Part shown: positions 49,114-57,954 of the stretch, piece after piece
How the letters are laid out: the number at the start of each line of letters is the position of its first letter
How positions within the stretch are numbered: the stretch's first letter is position 1
From: Alcaligenaceae bacterium
Lineage (GTDB): Bacteria; Pseudomonadota; Gammaproteobacteria; Burkholderiales; Burkholderiaceae_B
Reading direction: 5' to 3'
DNA length: 64,000 nucleotides
NCBI GenBank assembly: GCA_013416435.1
Contig: JACCEN010000002.1
Location: forward strand, 1-64,000
Notes under the pieces: model-generated
What the model was told of the DNA's origin: nothing
The model's input: only the letters and a program-made list of their open reading frames with translations
Databases searched by the model: none
Program-made: the position numbers and the translations under genes

Positions 49114-49833
49114 ATGAGCCATTTGTCTGAACCTGGCTTCAAGACCTTGCAGTTCTACGCCACGTCGGTGTATCCATGCAGCTATATTCCCGAGTTCGAA
49201 GCACGCTCGCAAGTGGCCGCACCGACCCATCTCATCGACAGCACCGTCTATTCGCAGTTGGTCGAGAAAGGCTTCCGGCGCAGCGGACTCTTCACTTACC
49301 GCCCTTATTGCGACAGCTGCAGAGCCTGCCTGCCCATACGCGTCGACGTGAACCGCTTCCAGCCCAGCCGGACACAACGCCGGTCCTGGAAACGGCACAG
49401 CGGGCTCATTGCCCGGCAAATGCCTCTGCATTGGGTCCCGGAACATTTCGAACTGTACCGGCGCTACCAGGCGGGCCGACATGCGGGGGCGGGCATGGAC
49501 GAAGATAGCCAAAGCCAGTACACCCAGTTTCTTCTGACCAGCCGGGTAAGCTCTTGCCTGGTGGAGTTCAGGCTGCCCGACGGCACACTGCAGATGGTGT
49601 CCATGATAGACACCCTGGACACGGGACTGTCGTCCGTATACACCTTCTTCGACCCGGAAGCGCAAGGCAGCCTTGGGGTGTACGGCATTCTTTGGCAACT
49701 GGAACAATGCCGGGCGTTGGGCCTTCCGTGGCTCTACCTGGGCTACTGGATCAAGGAAAGCCGTAAAATGGCGTATAAATCCCAATACACGCCATTCCAG
49801 ATTCTGCGCAACGGCATCTGGGCCGAGCCCTAG
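49114..49833 (+). CDS. bpt: aspartate/glutamate leucyltransferase (Bpt/Ate family)
   Basis: A 239-residue transferase that adds Leu to N-terminal Asp or Glu. The Cys-rich N-terminal domain ends [20 protein letters not shown], which holds the functional C-x-x-C pair, and FEARSQVA and [10 protein letters not shown] precede it. The GNAT half has [10 protein letters not shown] and the [18 protein letters not shown] segment. ATG 49114 follows aat by 44 bp. The pairing with aat shows an intact bacterial N-degron branch. The stop lies 19 bp before pyrD. Confidence 0.95.
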   Translation: MSHLSEPGFKTLQFYATSVYPCSYIPEFEARSQVAAPTHLIDSTVYSQLVEKGFRRSGLFTYRPYCDSCRACLPIRVDVNRFQPSRTQRRSWKRHSGLIARQMPLHWVPEHFELYRRYQAGRHAGAGMDEDSQSQYTQFLLTSRVSSCLVEFRLPDGTLQMVSMIDTLDTGLSSVYTFFDPEAQGSLGVYGILWQLEQCRALGLPWLYLGYWIKESRKMAYKSQYTPFQILRNGIWAEP

Positions 49834-49852
49834 GGCCGTTAACGCTAAAAAC

Positions 49853-50890
49853 ATGTCATTGCTATTCAATACCTATCCCCTGGCCCGCACGGCGCTTTTT
49901 TCCATGGACGCCGAGGCGGCCCACGAGCTGACCCTGGCCTCTCTTCAGAAAGCCTACGATTGCCGTTTTACACGGGGGCTCATTGCCGCCACGCCCCGCA
50001 AGCCTTGCACCCTGCTCGGACTGCCCTGCCGGAATCCCGTCGGCCTGGCCGCCGGCCTCGACAAGAACGGCGCTCATATCGATGCCTTGGGCAATCTGGG
50101 GTTCGGTTTCGTGGAAGTGGGCACCGTCACGCCCAAGCCGCAGCCGGGTAATCCCAAGCCGCGCATGTTCCGCCTGCCCCGCGCCCAGGCGCTGATCAAT
50201 CGCTTGGGTTTCAACAACCAGGGCCTGGACGCCTTCATCGCGAACGTGCGCAAAAGCCAATGGCGCAGCCAGGGCGGCATTCTGGGGCTGAACATAGGCA
50301 AGAACGCGGCAACACCCATCGAGCGGGCCGTGGACGATTATCTGATCGGGCTGGAAGGCGTGTATCCACATGCCGATTACATCACCGTGAATATTTCGTC
50401 GCCCAATACACAGAATCTGCGCGCGCTCCAGGGCGAAAATGAACTGGCTGCGCTGCTTGGCCCGCTCAACGAGAAACGCAATGCGCTGGCCGATCAACAC
50501 GGCAGGATGGTACCCATTGTGGTGAAGATCGCGCCGGATCTCGACACCCGGCAAATAGACATCATTGCAGAACAATTGCCACGTCATGGCATTGACGGCG
50601 TCATCGCAACCAATACCACGCTGTCCCGCGATGCCGTTCAAGGACTGCCCCACGCCGACGAATCCGGCGGCCTTTCCGGCCCGCCGGTGCATGAGTTGTC
50701 GCTGGCCGTCATTGCCCGCCTTCGTCAGCAATTGGGCCGTGACTACACCATCATCGGTGTCGGCGGCGTGGCGTCCGGCAAGCAGGCCCGGGAGAAGATC
50801 GCGGCGGGGGCGAATGCCATCCAAATCTACACAGGGCTGATCTACCGCGGCCCAGCCTTGATCAGCGAGTGCGTGAGCGCGCTAAGCTGA
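49853..50890 (+). CDS. pyrD: dihydroorotate dehydrogenase (quinone), class 2
   Basis: A 345-residue FMN enzyme at the inner membrane that oxidises dihydroorotate with ubiquinone in pyrimidine synthesis. The N-terminal helix ([19 protein letters not shown]) anchors it. Family blocks are [59 protein letters not shown] with the catalytic Ser, and [17 protein letters not shown] for FMN phosphate. It is the last gene of the unit and is followed by a strong hairpin (50931-50974). Confidence 0.96.
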   Translation: MSLLFNTYPLARTALFSMDAEAAHELTLASLQKAYDCRFTRGLIAATPRKPCTLLGLPCRNPVGLAAGLDKNGAHIDALGNLGFGFVEVGTVTPKPQPGNPKPRMFRLPRAQALINRLGFNNQGLDAFIANVRKSQWRSQGGILGLNIGKNAATPIERAVDDYLIGLEGVYPHADYITVNISSPNTQNLRALQGENELAALLGPLNEKRNALADQHGRMVPIVVKIAPDLDTRQIDIIAEQLPRHGIDGVIATNTTLSRDAVQGLPHADESGGLSGPPVHELSLAVIARLRQQLGRDYTIIGVGGVASGKQAREKIAAGANAIQIYTGLIYRGPALISECVSALS

Positions 50891-50930
50891 ATTTCCGATC
50901 AGCCTGCATCCGCATGCAGGCGGCGCAAAA

Positions 50931-50974
50931 GCATCAAGACCCCGGAAGCTGAACGCTTTCCGGGGCCTTGATGC
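50931..50974. terminator. strong hairpin between pyrD and phasin gene
   Basis: GCATCAAG (50931-50938) pairs with CTTGATGC (50967-50974), enclosing a second stem (CCCCGGAAGC with GCTTTCCGGGG). It lies between two convergent genes and can end transcription from both sides. Confidence 0.7.
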
Positions 50975-51028
50975 TTACCGCAACCGAAACGCCATGGAAG
51001 CGCTTCGGCTGCGCCGCTGGGTCAGCAA

Positions 51029-51610
51029 TCAGGCGGTTGCGCGGCGAGCACGCGGAGCAACCTTGCCGGCTGCTTCCGCGGCATCCGCCGCGGCCTTGAA
51101 GCTTGCGTTGGTCGCCGCGTTGATGTTGGACTCGGCAGCGTCGGTCACCTGACGGGCCGCCTTGACGGCGCTTTCGTAGGCATTGCCGGCCGTGGCGAGA
51201 GAGGACTTCATCAGGGCAACGGCGCCTTCCGAACCCGTGGGCGCGTTCTTGGCCAGTTGATCGATCGCGTCGGTAACCTGCTGTTGGCCCAGGACGATTT
51301 GCTGCTCGGTCAACTTGGACAGATCGGCCTGCACCGCCGATACGATGTCATAGACGTGCTTGCCATAGGCCAGCGCCTTTTCGGCGTTGGGCTGCACGAG
51401 GCCGGACGTGAAAGCCAGGACTTCCTGGGCGTCCTTCACTTCGACCGCTTGCTGCGATTTTTCAGCCACTTCGTCAAGCGTTGCCTTGATGACTTTGAGG
51501 TTCAAGTCGGCCAGCTTCTCGAAGCCGCCAAATACCGCACCTTGAACTGCGAGGAAATTGTCCAGCGTCGCCTTTTGAACGGCCAGAAGGGGTTGAGGGA
51601 TTGCGCTCAT
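51029..51610 (-). CDS. phaP: phasin family protein (PHA granule)
   Basis: A 193-residue protein with the phasin pattern: PQPLLAVQKATLDNFLAVQGA, FGGFEKLADLNLKVIKATLDEVAE, TSGLVQPNAEKALAYGKHVYD and a long Ala-rich C-terminal helix ending PRARRATA. Phasins cover polyhydroxybutyrate granules and set their size. ATG 51610 is used, since it starts the MSAIPQ homology; an upstream ATG at 51637 is weaker. A CTGC-N3-GCA sequence at 51726-51736 may be a PhaR site. Confidence 0.9.
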   Translation of the reverse strand: MSAIPQPLLAVQKATLDNFLAVQGAVFGGFEKLADLNLKVIKATLDEVAEKSQQAVEVKDAQEVLAFTSGLVQPNAEKALAYGKHVYDIVSAVQADLSKLTEQQIVLGQQQVTDAIDQLAKNAPTGSEGAVALMKSSLATAGNAYESAVKAARQVTDAAESNINAATNASFKAAADAAEAAGKVAPRARRATA

Positions 51611-51637
51611 GGTGTTTCCTTTATAAGACGAGGCCAT

Positions 51638-51953
51638 GATGGCGGCCCCTGGGTGTCCGGGTAAGCCGGACTTGGTAAATAAAGAAGGCTAAGCAAATCA
51701 CCTGACAACGTGAAAACCTTCAATGCTGCATCGCACAAAAGTCATTTTACTAGGATCCATAAGCAAGTCAAGCTTTTTTTGGTGCGTCGCAACAAAAAAA
51801 TTCACCCCCGCATGGGAAAGCCCGTTTTCCGTGAATGGACTTATATAAGGGCTAAACCTAAGCGACAGCGTCGGCCGTTTGGCCTAGGATGCCAAAGGAT
51901 TTTGTATCCGGCCTGAACAACAATTTACTTTGCCATAAGCAAAGGGAGACCGA
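51638..51953. other. control region between phasin gene and Bug receptor gene
   Basis: 316 bp without a gene. Near the phasin gene is CTGCATCGCAC (51726-51736), close to the CTGC-N3-4-GCAG site of PhaR. The middle is A/T-tract rich (CTTTTTTTGG, CAAAAAAATTC), as in curved promoters. The right side holds the receptor promoter and AAAGGGAGA ahead of ATG 51954. Confidence 0.45.
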
Positions 51954-52931
51954 ATGAAACACACCTTGAAGCTTGCCGCCGCCATGACCCTAGGCGCGCT
52001 TACCAGTACCGGCACCGCTCTTGCGGCAGCCTACCCCGACCACCCCGTCAACATGGTCGTGCCCTTCTCGGCCGGCGGCCCCACGGACAACGTAGCACGC
52101 TCCCTGGCGGAAGCCATGCGCCCGACCCTGGGTCAGACCGTGGTCGTTGAAAACAAGGGCGGTGCGGGCGGCACCATCGGTACCTCTCAAGTGGCGCGGG
52201 CCAAACCTGACGGCTACAGCATCCTGTTGATGCACATCGGCTTCTCCACCGCGGCATCGTTGTACAAGGATCCCGGCTACAACGCGTTCAGCAGCTTCGA
52301 ACCCATCGGACTGGTGGTCGACGTGCCCATGACCATCATCGCGCGCAGCGACTTCCCGCCCAACAATATCAAGGAACTGGTCGAATATCTCAAGGCCAAC
52401 AAAGACAAGGTTTCCCTGGCCAATGCCGGCATCGGCGCCGCCAGCCACCTCTGCGGCACCATGTTCTCCAATGCGATCGGCGTAGACCTGCTAACCGTTC
52501 CCTACAAGGGCACGGGTCCCGCCATGAACGACCTGCTGGGCAAGCAGGTCGACGTCATGTGCGACCAAACCACCAATACAACCCAGCATATCAAGGCCGG
52601 AACGGTCAAGGCCTATGCCGTGACCAGCAAAGCGCGCGTCCCCACGCTGCCCGACCTGCCCACCATGCAGGAAGCGGGTTTCAAGGACTTCGAAGTGGGT
52701 ATCTGGCACGGCATGTGGGCGCCCAAGGGCACGCCCAAGCCCGTCACCGACAAGCTCAATGCCGCGCTCAAGGCCGGCCTGAACGACCCGGAATTCCAGA
52801 AGCGCATGGCCGGCCTCGGCGCCACCGTGCTCACATCCGACGCCACCCCCGAAGCACTTCAGAAGAAAGTCGAACAGCAAGTACCGCAATGGGGCGAGCT
52901 GTTCAAGAAATCGGGTATCCAACCCCAGTAA
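51954..52931 (+). CDS. Bug-family solute receptor
   Basis: A 325-residue periplasmic receptor with a signal peptide ending TALAAAYPDHP. The Bug blocks are MVVPFSAGGPTDNVARSLAE, GQTVVVENKGGAGGTIGTSQ and PDGYSILLMHIGFST. KQVDVMCDQTTNTTQHIKAG and PDLPTMQEAGFKDFEVGIWHG follow. AAAGGGAGA is 7 bp ahead of the ATG. It is convergent with an IclR-type gene across a nested-palindrome cluster; the IclR protein may control catabolism of the same carboxylate. No membrane partner genes are present nearby. Confidence 0.93.
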   Translation: MKHTLKLAAAMTLGALTSTGTALAAAYPDHPVNMVVPFSAGGPTDNVARSLAEAMRPTLGQTVVVENKGGAGGTIGTSQVARAKPDGYSILLMHIGFSTAASLYKDPGYNAFSSFEPIGLVVDVPMTIIARSDFPPNNIKELVEYLKANKDKVSLANAGIGAASHLCGTMFSNAIGVDLLTVPYKGTGPAMNDLLGKQVDVMCDQTTNTTQHIKAGTVKAYAVTSKARVPTLPDLPTMQEAGFKDFEVGIWHGMWAPKGTPKPVTDKLNAALKAGLNDPEFQKRMAGLGATVLTSDATPEALQKKVEQQVPQWGELFKKSGIQPQ

Positions 52932-52948
52932 GCCTGCAGCGGGGTCGC

Positions 52949-53078
52949 GGGGTCAGACCCCGCATGGGGTCTGACCCCTGCCCGAATATCGGGGAATATG
53001 GGGTCAGACCCCGGACGGGGTCTGACCCCCTGGGCCTTGCGGTGCTATGGGGTCAGGCCCCGTCCGGGGTCTGACCCC
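52949..53078. repeat. GGGGTC nested palindromes, cluster B (three copies)
   Basis: Three 30-bp palindromes lie at 52949-52978, 53000-53029 and 53049-53078, spaced about 50 bp. Each is two self-complementary halves, GGGGTCAGACCCC and GGGGTCTGACCCC, around a variable centre (GCAT, GGAC, GTCC). The third copy has one mismatch and overlaps the 3' end of the IclR gene. They separate the convergent Bug receptor and IclR genes. Confidence 0.9.
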
Positions 53079-53881
53079 TCGTAGCCCAAGGCCTCGGATA
53101 TCTGCTTGGCCGTGGTCAGCAATACCGGTATCCATTCATCGCGCATGCGCTCCGCCGGGGCGGAAATCGACAAGCCGGCCTGCAGCTTGCCGGTGTCGTC
53201 ATAGACGCCGGCGGCAATACAGCGAACCCCAAGCTCCAGCTCTTCGTTGTCACGCGAATACCCATGGCGCCGAACCAGTGCCAGATCGCGCTCTAGCGGC
53301 TCCAGCTCGGTGATGCTGTTGCGCGTCGTTCCGGCCAGCCCCGTACGCATGGCGTAGGCGCGGACCTGACGCGGATCGCTGACCGACAGGAAAAGCTTGC
53401 CCGTGGAAGTCAGATGCAACGGCGCCCTGCCCCCGATCGCGCGCACGACCTGCATGCCTGATCTTTCGCTCCAGGCCCGTTCTATATAGACGATTTCGTC
53501 GCCTTGCTGCAGCGAGAGATTGATGGTCTGGCCGGTGATCTTGTGCAATTCACGCATGGGATCCAGTGCGACCTCACGCACATTCAGCCTTCTCTTGACC
53601 AAAGACCCGAGTTCCAGCAGGCGCATGCCCAATTGATACAGGCCGCTGTCGACGCGTTCGACATAGCGGCCGACGACCAGGTCGTTGAGGATGCGATGCG
53701 TGGTTGAGGTATGCAGCCCCGTCGCCGCGGCCAACTCTTTCAAAGGCACGGGATCGGACTGCTTGGCCAGGACATCGAGCAAGGACATGGCCCGCTCAAG
53801 GACCTGAATTGAAACGGGCGAGCCGCTGACGGAAGGCGACGCGCCCAGCGAGGGAGGTGGCAGCGCAGTGGAACGTGACAT
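53045..53881 (-). CDS. IclR-family transcriptional regulator
   Basis: A 278-residue regulator. After a Ser/Pro-rich N-terminus, the winged helix is at about residues 23-85 (IQVLERAMSLLDVLAKQS, LKELAAATGLHTSTTHRIL). The effector domain runs from about residue 100 to 265 (INLSLQQGDEIVYIERAW, GGRAPLHLTSTGKLFL, LGVRCIAAGVYDDTG). ATG 53881 is chosen, since the Ser-rich start follows it directly. The last eight or so codons (SDPGRGLTP) are encoded by the palindromic repeat 53049-53078, so the insertion extended the protein. It may control the convergent Bug receptor, but other targets are likely. Confidence 0.9.
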   Translation of the reverse strand: MSRSTALPPPSLGASPSVSGSPVSIQVLERAMSLLDVLAKQSDPVPLKELAAATGLHTSTTHRILNDLVVGRYVERVDSGLYQLGMRLLELGSLVKRRLNVREVALDPMRELHKITGQTINLSLQQGDEIVYIERAWSERSGMQVVRAIGGRAPLHLTSTGKLFLSVSDPRQVRAYAMRTGLAGTTRNSITELEPLERDLALVRRHGYSRDNEELELGVRCIAAGVYDDTGKLQAGLSISAPAERMRDEWIPVLLTTAKQISEALGYEGSDPGRGLTP

Positions 53882-53944
53882 AGTCTTATTTTGACGCAAC
53901 GCAACAATTCCATAATATGAAAAAAAATGCCGACCTGGCAAGCA

Positions 53945-54748
53945 TTATTTTTGTGGCGGGTTGAGCTGCCCTCCCATTTTCAACGCCTCGCCGCGCAGGA
54001 ACTCGAGGGCCAGGGCCGCGGCTTCGGGCTCGCCTTTCACGCCCAGATCGATATGCGGATGCCCGGTTTCGCCCATGCTGGGCAAGCTGAACGCCTTGAC
54101 TCCCGGCCAGCGCCGTTCGAGTTCCTCGAGCGCAGGCGTGATGCGCGACTCGGGCAGCTTGAAGACCAGAAAGGAATGTTCCACGCGGCGCTGCTTGTGA
54201 TGCAATTCGATATAGCGCGTGTCGAGCGTCCATTCCATCATGGGCCAGGCCATGACCGGAAAGCCCGGCATGAAAGTGTGATCGCGAATGAAGAAGCCCG
54301 GGATCTTGTTGTAAGGGTTGGGGACGATCTCGGCGCCCACGGGGAATACCCCCATTTGCAAACGCTGCTGGTTCTCGGGCAGTGACATGTCGCCGCTGCC
54401 CTGCCCCCGGCGCTCGTTGTCGGCGCAACGTTCGGCAATCAGCCTTTCCGCCTCGGGATGCAAGGCAAGATCGACGCCCAGCGCTTCAGCGGCCGCCTGG
54501 CGTGTCTGGTCGTCGGGCGTGGCGCCGATGCCGCCGCAACAGAATACGATGTCGTCCTTGCGGAAACTGCGGGCCAGGGTCTCGGCGATGACGGAGCGCT
54601 CATCGGAGATGAATTCCGCGCCCTCCAGCTGCAGCCCACGCTGGCCGAGGAGTTCGATGAGTTTCGGGAAGTGCTTGTCCTGGCGGCGCCCCGAAAGGAT
54701 TTCGTCTCCAATGATGATCAAACGGATCTTGCGAGTGGTCGTGCTCAT
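53945..54748 (-). CDS. CinA N-terminal-like molybdopterin-binding domain protein
   Basis: A 267-residue protein with the MoCF/MogA fold. IRLIIIGDEILSGRRQDKHFPKL is the start of the domain, DIVFCCGGIGATPDDQTRQAA is the phosphate-binding signature (GGIGATPDD), and FPVGAEIVPNPYNKIPGFFI follows. CinA proteins of this type act in pyridine nucleotide (ADP-ribose) or molybdopterin chemistry; the C-terminal nicotinamide deamidase domain is absent. It is read with the EI24 gene upstream (25 bp apart). Exact reaction not fixed. Confidence 0.85.
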   Translation of the reverse strand: MSTTTRKIRLIIIGDEILSGRRQDKHFPKLIELLGQRGLQLEGAEFISDERSVIAETLARSFRKDDIVFCCGGIGATPDDQTRQAAAEALGVDLALHPEAERLIAERCADNERRGQGSGDMSLPENQQRLQMGVFPVGAEIVPNPYNKIPGFFIRDHTFMPGFPVMAWPMMEWTLDTRYIELHHKQRRVEHSFLVFKLPESRITPALEELERRWPGVKAFSLPSMGETGHPHIDLGVKGEPEAAALALEFLRGEALKMGGQLNPPQK

Positions 54749-54773
54749 TTACGGCAGTTTTCCTTTTTTTATT

Positions 54774-55568
54774 TCAGACGTCTACGACTTCCTGCGCACG
54801 CAGTTGCCGCAAGGCTTCGAGCATGAAATGCGCAAAGACCAGGGCGGAGAAGACCGGCAGGAACAGCCAGGCGGGGGGAAACAGGTTGATCAGGGAAAGT
54901 ATGCCGCCAATCAGCCATAGCTGGCGATTATGCCGGCGCCACAACAGACGGCGCTCTTGCTGGCTGCCATGCTCGATGATGGCATCGACCCTCAGCATGC
55001 GGGTAAAGGCGAATGCCCACCAGAAAACGGGCAGCACCACGGGCAACGGAGGAATGAGCCAGAGCGGCATGGTCGCCAGCCACCCCAGCACAAACAGGAT
55101 GCCGACCCAGATGGCGTTCCAGGCACCGACGGCCGTCACGTACTGCCCCTGCCGAGACAGACCCTGATAATGGTGCTTTTCGAGATGCCGGAGGACGATG
55201 GGCATGACGAAGATGGCTGCGATGACAAGGCCCAGGATGCCCGACAGCGGCAGGAGTATGCCGACGGCGAGCAAAGGAATGAGATACAGCTTCAGGGAAA
55301 ACAGCCCGATGGCCAGAAACCATTGATCGGCGCGATTGATGAAGTCCCATTCCGCCGCCTGGGCATTGAGCCAGGCGGTAAGCGGGTCCCAGAATCCCCA
55401 AAGCAATATAATGGCGCCCAGCAAGGCGATGATGAACGGCAGCAATATGGCCGCCAGCATTTTGGGATGAAACTGCGAAACCAGCGCACGCCTGAATGCT
55501 TGGCCGACCGCCGCCAGGCCGGTCACGGGCCGGCCGCCGGTTTTGATTGCAAGGGAGTATTCGCTCAT
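54774..55568 (-). CDS. EI24 domain (DUF540/CysZ-like) inner-membrane protein
   Basis: A 264-residue protein with four to five spans (LAAILLPFIIALLGAIILLWGF; QWFLAIGLFSLKLYLIPLLAVG; GILGLVIAAIFVMPIVL; WVGILFVLGWLATMPLWLIPPLP). The order of spans and WWAFAFTRMLRVDAIIEHGS resembles the EI24 family, which includes the sulfate channel CysZ. No sulfur-assimilation genes lie nearby, so the substrate is open. It precedes the CinA-like gene and may be cotranscribed with it. Confidence 0.82.
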   Translation of the reverse strand: MSEYSLAIKTGGRPVTGLAAVGQAFRRALVSQFHPKMLAAILLPFIIALLGAIILLWGFWDPLTAWLNAQAAEWDFINRADQWFLAIGLFSLKLYLIPLLAVGILLPLSGILGLVIAAIFVMPIVLRHLEKHHYQGLSRQGQYVTAVGAWNAIWVGILFVLGWLATMPLWLIPPLPVVLPVFWWAFAFTRMLRVDAIIEHGSQQERRLLWRRHNRQLWLIGGILSLINLFPPAWLFLPVFSALVFAHFMLEALRQLRAQEVVDV

Positions 55569-55626
55569 GCGTAGCCTTTAGATCACGACATGACTATCAT
55601 AGTCAAACTGGATGCTTTTTGTCTCT

Positions 55627-56007
55627 ATGCCGGTATACGATCCACAACACCACATGCCCGCCCTGCGGGACCGATTGACGCGAGAAGACGGCCTCGTCAT
55701 CGCATGCTATTGCGCGGCCTGGTGCGACACTTGCCGGCAGTACCGGCCCGACTTCGACGGCCTGGCGCAGAAATGGCCGCAGCATACTTTTGTGTGGATA
55801 GACATCGAAGAAAACCCCGACCTGCTCGACGACGAGGACGTCGAAAACTTCCCGACCATTCTTGTACAGAGCCGTGCGGGAAACCTGTTCTTCGGTAGCA
55901 TGCTGCCCTATATTTCCCATCTGGAAAAACTGGTGCCCGGCCTTGAGGCCGCGGATCCCATCGAAGGCGGCCCGGGTCAATTGTCAGGGTTGCTGGAGGA
56001 TCTCTGA
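55627..56007 (+). CDS. thioredoxin-fold protein
   Basis: A 126-residue protein with the thioredoxin fold. The redox motif is ACYCAAWCDTCRQYRPDFDG, with CxxC in the WCDTC form, unlike the WCGPC of TrxA. The partner strand FPTILVQSRAGNLFFG has the cis-Pro usual in the family. There is no signal peptide, so it is cytosolic. ATG 55627 gives the family start; ATG 55612 is another option. It is divergent from the EI24 gene and convergent with the helicase gene. Confidence 0.85.
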   Translation: MPVYDPQHHMPALRDRLTREDGLVIACYCAAWCDTCRQYRPDFDGLAQKWPQHTFVWIDIEENPDLLDDEDVENFPTILVQSRAGNLFFGSMLPYISHLEKLVPGLEAADPIEGGPGQLSGLLEDL

Positions 56008-56072
56008 GCAAATTGAGCGGCAAGCCTGCGGTTCGTGATGAAACCCTTGGCGCGGGCTAAGCAAACAGCACG

Positions 56073-57443
56073 CTAGCGGCCGCCCAACAGCACACCCACT
56101 GCCTTCTTGCTGGTGGGCGCTGTCGTCGTTTGCTGGCTTGCAGGGCGAGCGGAGGAAGCCGATGAAGGTACATAGGGCTTATAGAAAAATTCGTCCACGG
56201 GTTTCTGCGACGCCATGCCTGGCGTATAGCCGCGCCTGTCCCGTCCGGCGGACGGGCGCCGCGCCGAAGCCGGCACGGCCAGCTGGCCGCGGGGAATCTT
56301 TGCCTTGATCAGTTTTTCGATGTCGAGCAGATAGCGTTCTTCGTCGGGCGTGAAGAATGCAATGGCTTCACCGCTCTTGCCTGCTCGGCCAGTCCGGCCG
56401 ATGCGATGGACGTAGTCTTCGGCATTGTGAGGCAAATCGTAATTGATGACGCAAGGCACGCCGGCGACGTCCAGGCCACGCGCCGCCACGTCGGTCGCAA
56501 CCAGGACCTCGAGTTCGCCCGCCTTGAAGGCCTCGAGCGCCTTCATGCGATCGAGCTGGCTCTTGTCGCCGTGTATGGATTCAGCCTTGACGCCATCGCG
56601 CACGAGTTCGCGCGCCAGCCTGCCCGTGCCGATCTTGGTGTTCGAGAAAACGATGACCTGATTGAGCCCCTTGGACTTGACCAGGTGGACGACGGCCGCG
56701 CGCTTGTCGGCGCTGGCCAGCGGGTAGGCGATCTGGGTGACGGTGTCGGCGGTGGCGTTGCGTGCCGCCACCGCGATCTCGACAGGGTCGGTCAGGAAAT
56801 TGCGTCCGAGCTTGCGGATCTCGTTGCTGAACGTGGCGGAAAACAGCAGGCTTTGCCGTTTAGCGGGCAACAGGCGGACGATGCGGTCGAGGTCGGGCAG
56901 GAAGCCCATGTCCAGCATGCGGTCGGCTTCGTCCAGCACCAGTATGCCCACCTGGCTGAGATTGACGTTTTTCTGCTCGACGTGATCCAGCAGGCGACCC
57001 GGCGTGGCAACCAACAGTTCGCAGCCACGCCGCAGGGCGTCTCGCTGCGGATTGATATCGACGCCTCCGAAGACGACGGCCGAACGCAGCGGAGTGGCCT
57101 TGCTATAGGTGGCTACGTTCTCATACACCTGGTCGGCCAGCTCGCGAGTCGGGGTCAAGATCAGCGCCCGCACAGGGTGCCGCGCCGGGGAAGCGCTGGC
57201 ATTGGCGTACTGCATCAACCTGTGCAATATGGGCAGGGTGAACGCGGCTGTCTTGCCGGTGCCGGTCTGCGCGGCCCCCATGACGTCCCGGCCGTCCATG
57301 GCGATCGGCATGGCCTGGGCCTGGATAGGCGTAGGATGGGTGTATCCCGTCTCGGCTATTGCCTGAAGTATGCTTGGATGCAAGCCGAATTCGGAAAAGG
57401 TCGCAGCAGGGGTACTGGTCGGTGTGGAGGTAGTGTCTGTCAT
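56073..57443 (-). CDS. rhlE: RhlE-type DEAD-box RNA helicase
   Basis: A 456-residue ATP-dependent RNA helicase. Motifs in order: Q motif (FSEFGLHPSILQAIAETGY), I AQTGTGKTAAF, Ia PTRELADQV, Ib TPGRLLDHV, II VLDEADRMLD, III SATFSNEI, IV VIVFSNTKIGTGRLA, V ATDVAARGLDVAG and VI HRIGRTGRAGK. The C-terminal tail (about residues 390-456) is rich in Ser, Ala, Thr and Arg and is unstructured, as in RhlE proteins that assist ribosome or RNA turnover. ATG 57443 is chosen, since the homology starts just after; an upstream ATG at 57563 would add a poor region. Confidence 0.93.
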   Translation of the reverse strand: MTDTTSTPTSTPAATFSEFGLHPSILQAIAETGYTHPTPIQAQAMPIAMDGRDVMGAAQTGTGKTAAFTLPILHRLMQYANASASPARHPVRALILTPTRELADQVYENVATYSKATPLRSAVVFGGVDINPQRDALRRGCELLVATPGRLLDHVEQKNVNLSQVGILVLDEADRMLDMGFLPDLDRIVRLLPAKRQSLLFSATFSNEIRKLGRNFLTDPVEIAVAARNATADTVTQIAYPLASADKRAAVVHLVKSKGLNQVIVFSNTKIGTGRLARELVRDGVKAESIHGDKSQLDRMKALEAFKAGELEVLVATDVAARGLDVAGVPCVINYDLPHNAEDYVHRIGRTGRAGKSGEAIAFFTPDEERYLLDIEKLIKAKIPRGQLAVPASARRPSAGRDRRGYTPGMASQKPVDEFFYKPYVPSSASSARPASQQTTTAPTSKKAVGVLLGGR

Positions 57444-57612
57444 TGAAAGTGGTTTATGCCTGGCACGGGAAAATCCCAGGCCTAGCTTGTGGAACCGCTG
57501 TATTTTAGCGCACACCGTCTCGGCTGCCCGGCGAGTTCGGTCCGCAACACCTGACAAAGCCAATAAAAACAGGCATTTGTCGTTAAAAGCATACGTTTCG
57601 TTACGGCGCGCC

Positions 57613-57954
57613 TCAGGAAACGAACAAGGCTTTCAGTATCCAGTACGCAATCATCCCGCCCACAATGACCAGCAGCGTGCTTTTTGTGCGCCAGTACAGG
57701 ACCACCGCCAGCAGCGCCGCGGCCAGCTTGAGCATGGATGCCTCGCCTTCCGGACTACCCAGGGGAATGAGGTCGGGAACGATGATGCCGACAAGCGCGG
57801 CCGTGGGCGCATAACGCAAGGCCCGGCGCACCGAATCGCTGAGCGGAAGGTAGTCGCCGAATACGTAGTAGCCGGAACGCGTGATGATGCTGCATATGGC
57901 CAAGGCCGCAATCACGCCTATGATGTAAAGGTCGTATTCGAGATTTCCGCTCAT
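57613..57954 (-). CDS. azlD: AzlD branched-chain amino acid exporter subunit
   Basis: A 113-residue protein with three to four spans: DLYIIGVIAALAICSIITRSG, RRALRYAPTAALVGIIVPDL, and MLKLAAALLAVVLYWRTKSTL. This is the small subunit of the AzlCD exporter for Leu, Ile and Val. ATG 57954 overlaps the azlC stop by 4 bp (ATGA at 57951-57954), so the two are coupled. Its partner is right upstream, and ilvE is divergent. Confidence 0.9.
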   Translation of the reverse strand: MSGNLEYDLYIIGVIAALAICSIITRSGYYVFGDYLPLSDSVRRALRYAPTAALVGIIVPDLIPLGSPEGEASMLKLAAALLAVVLYWRTKSTLLVIVGGMIAYWILKALFVS

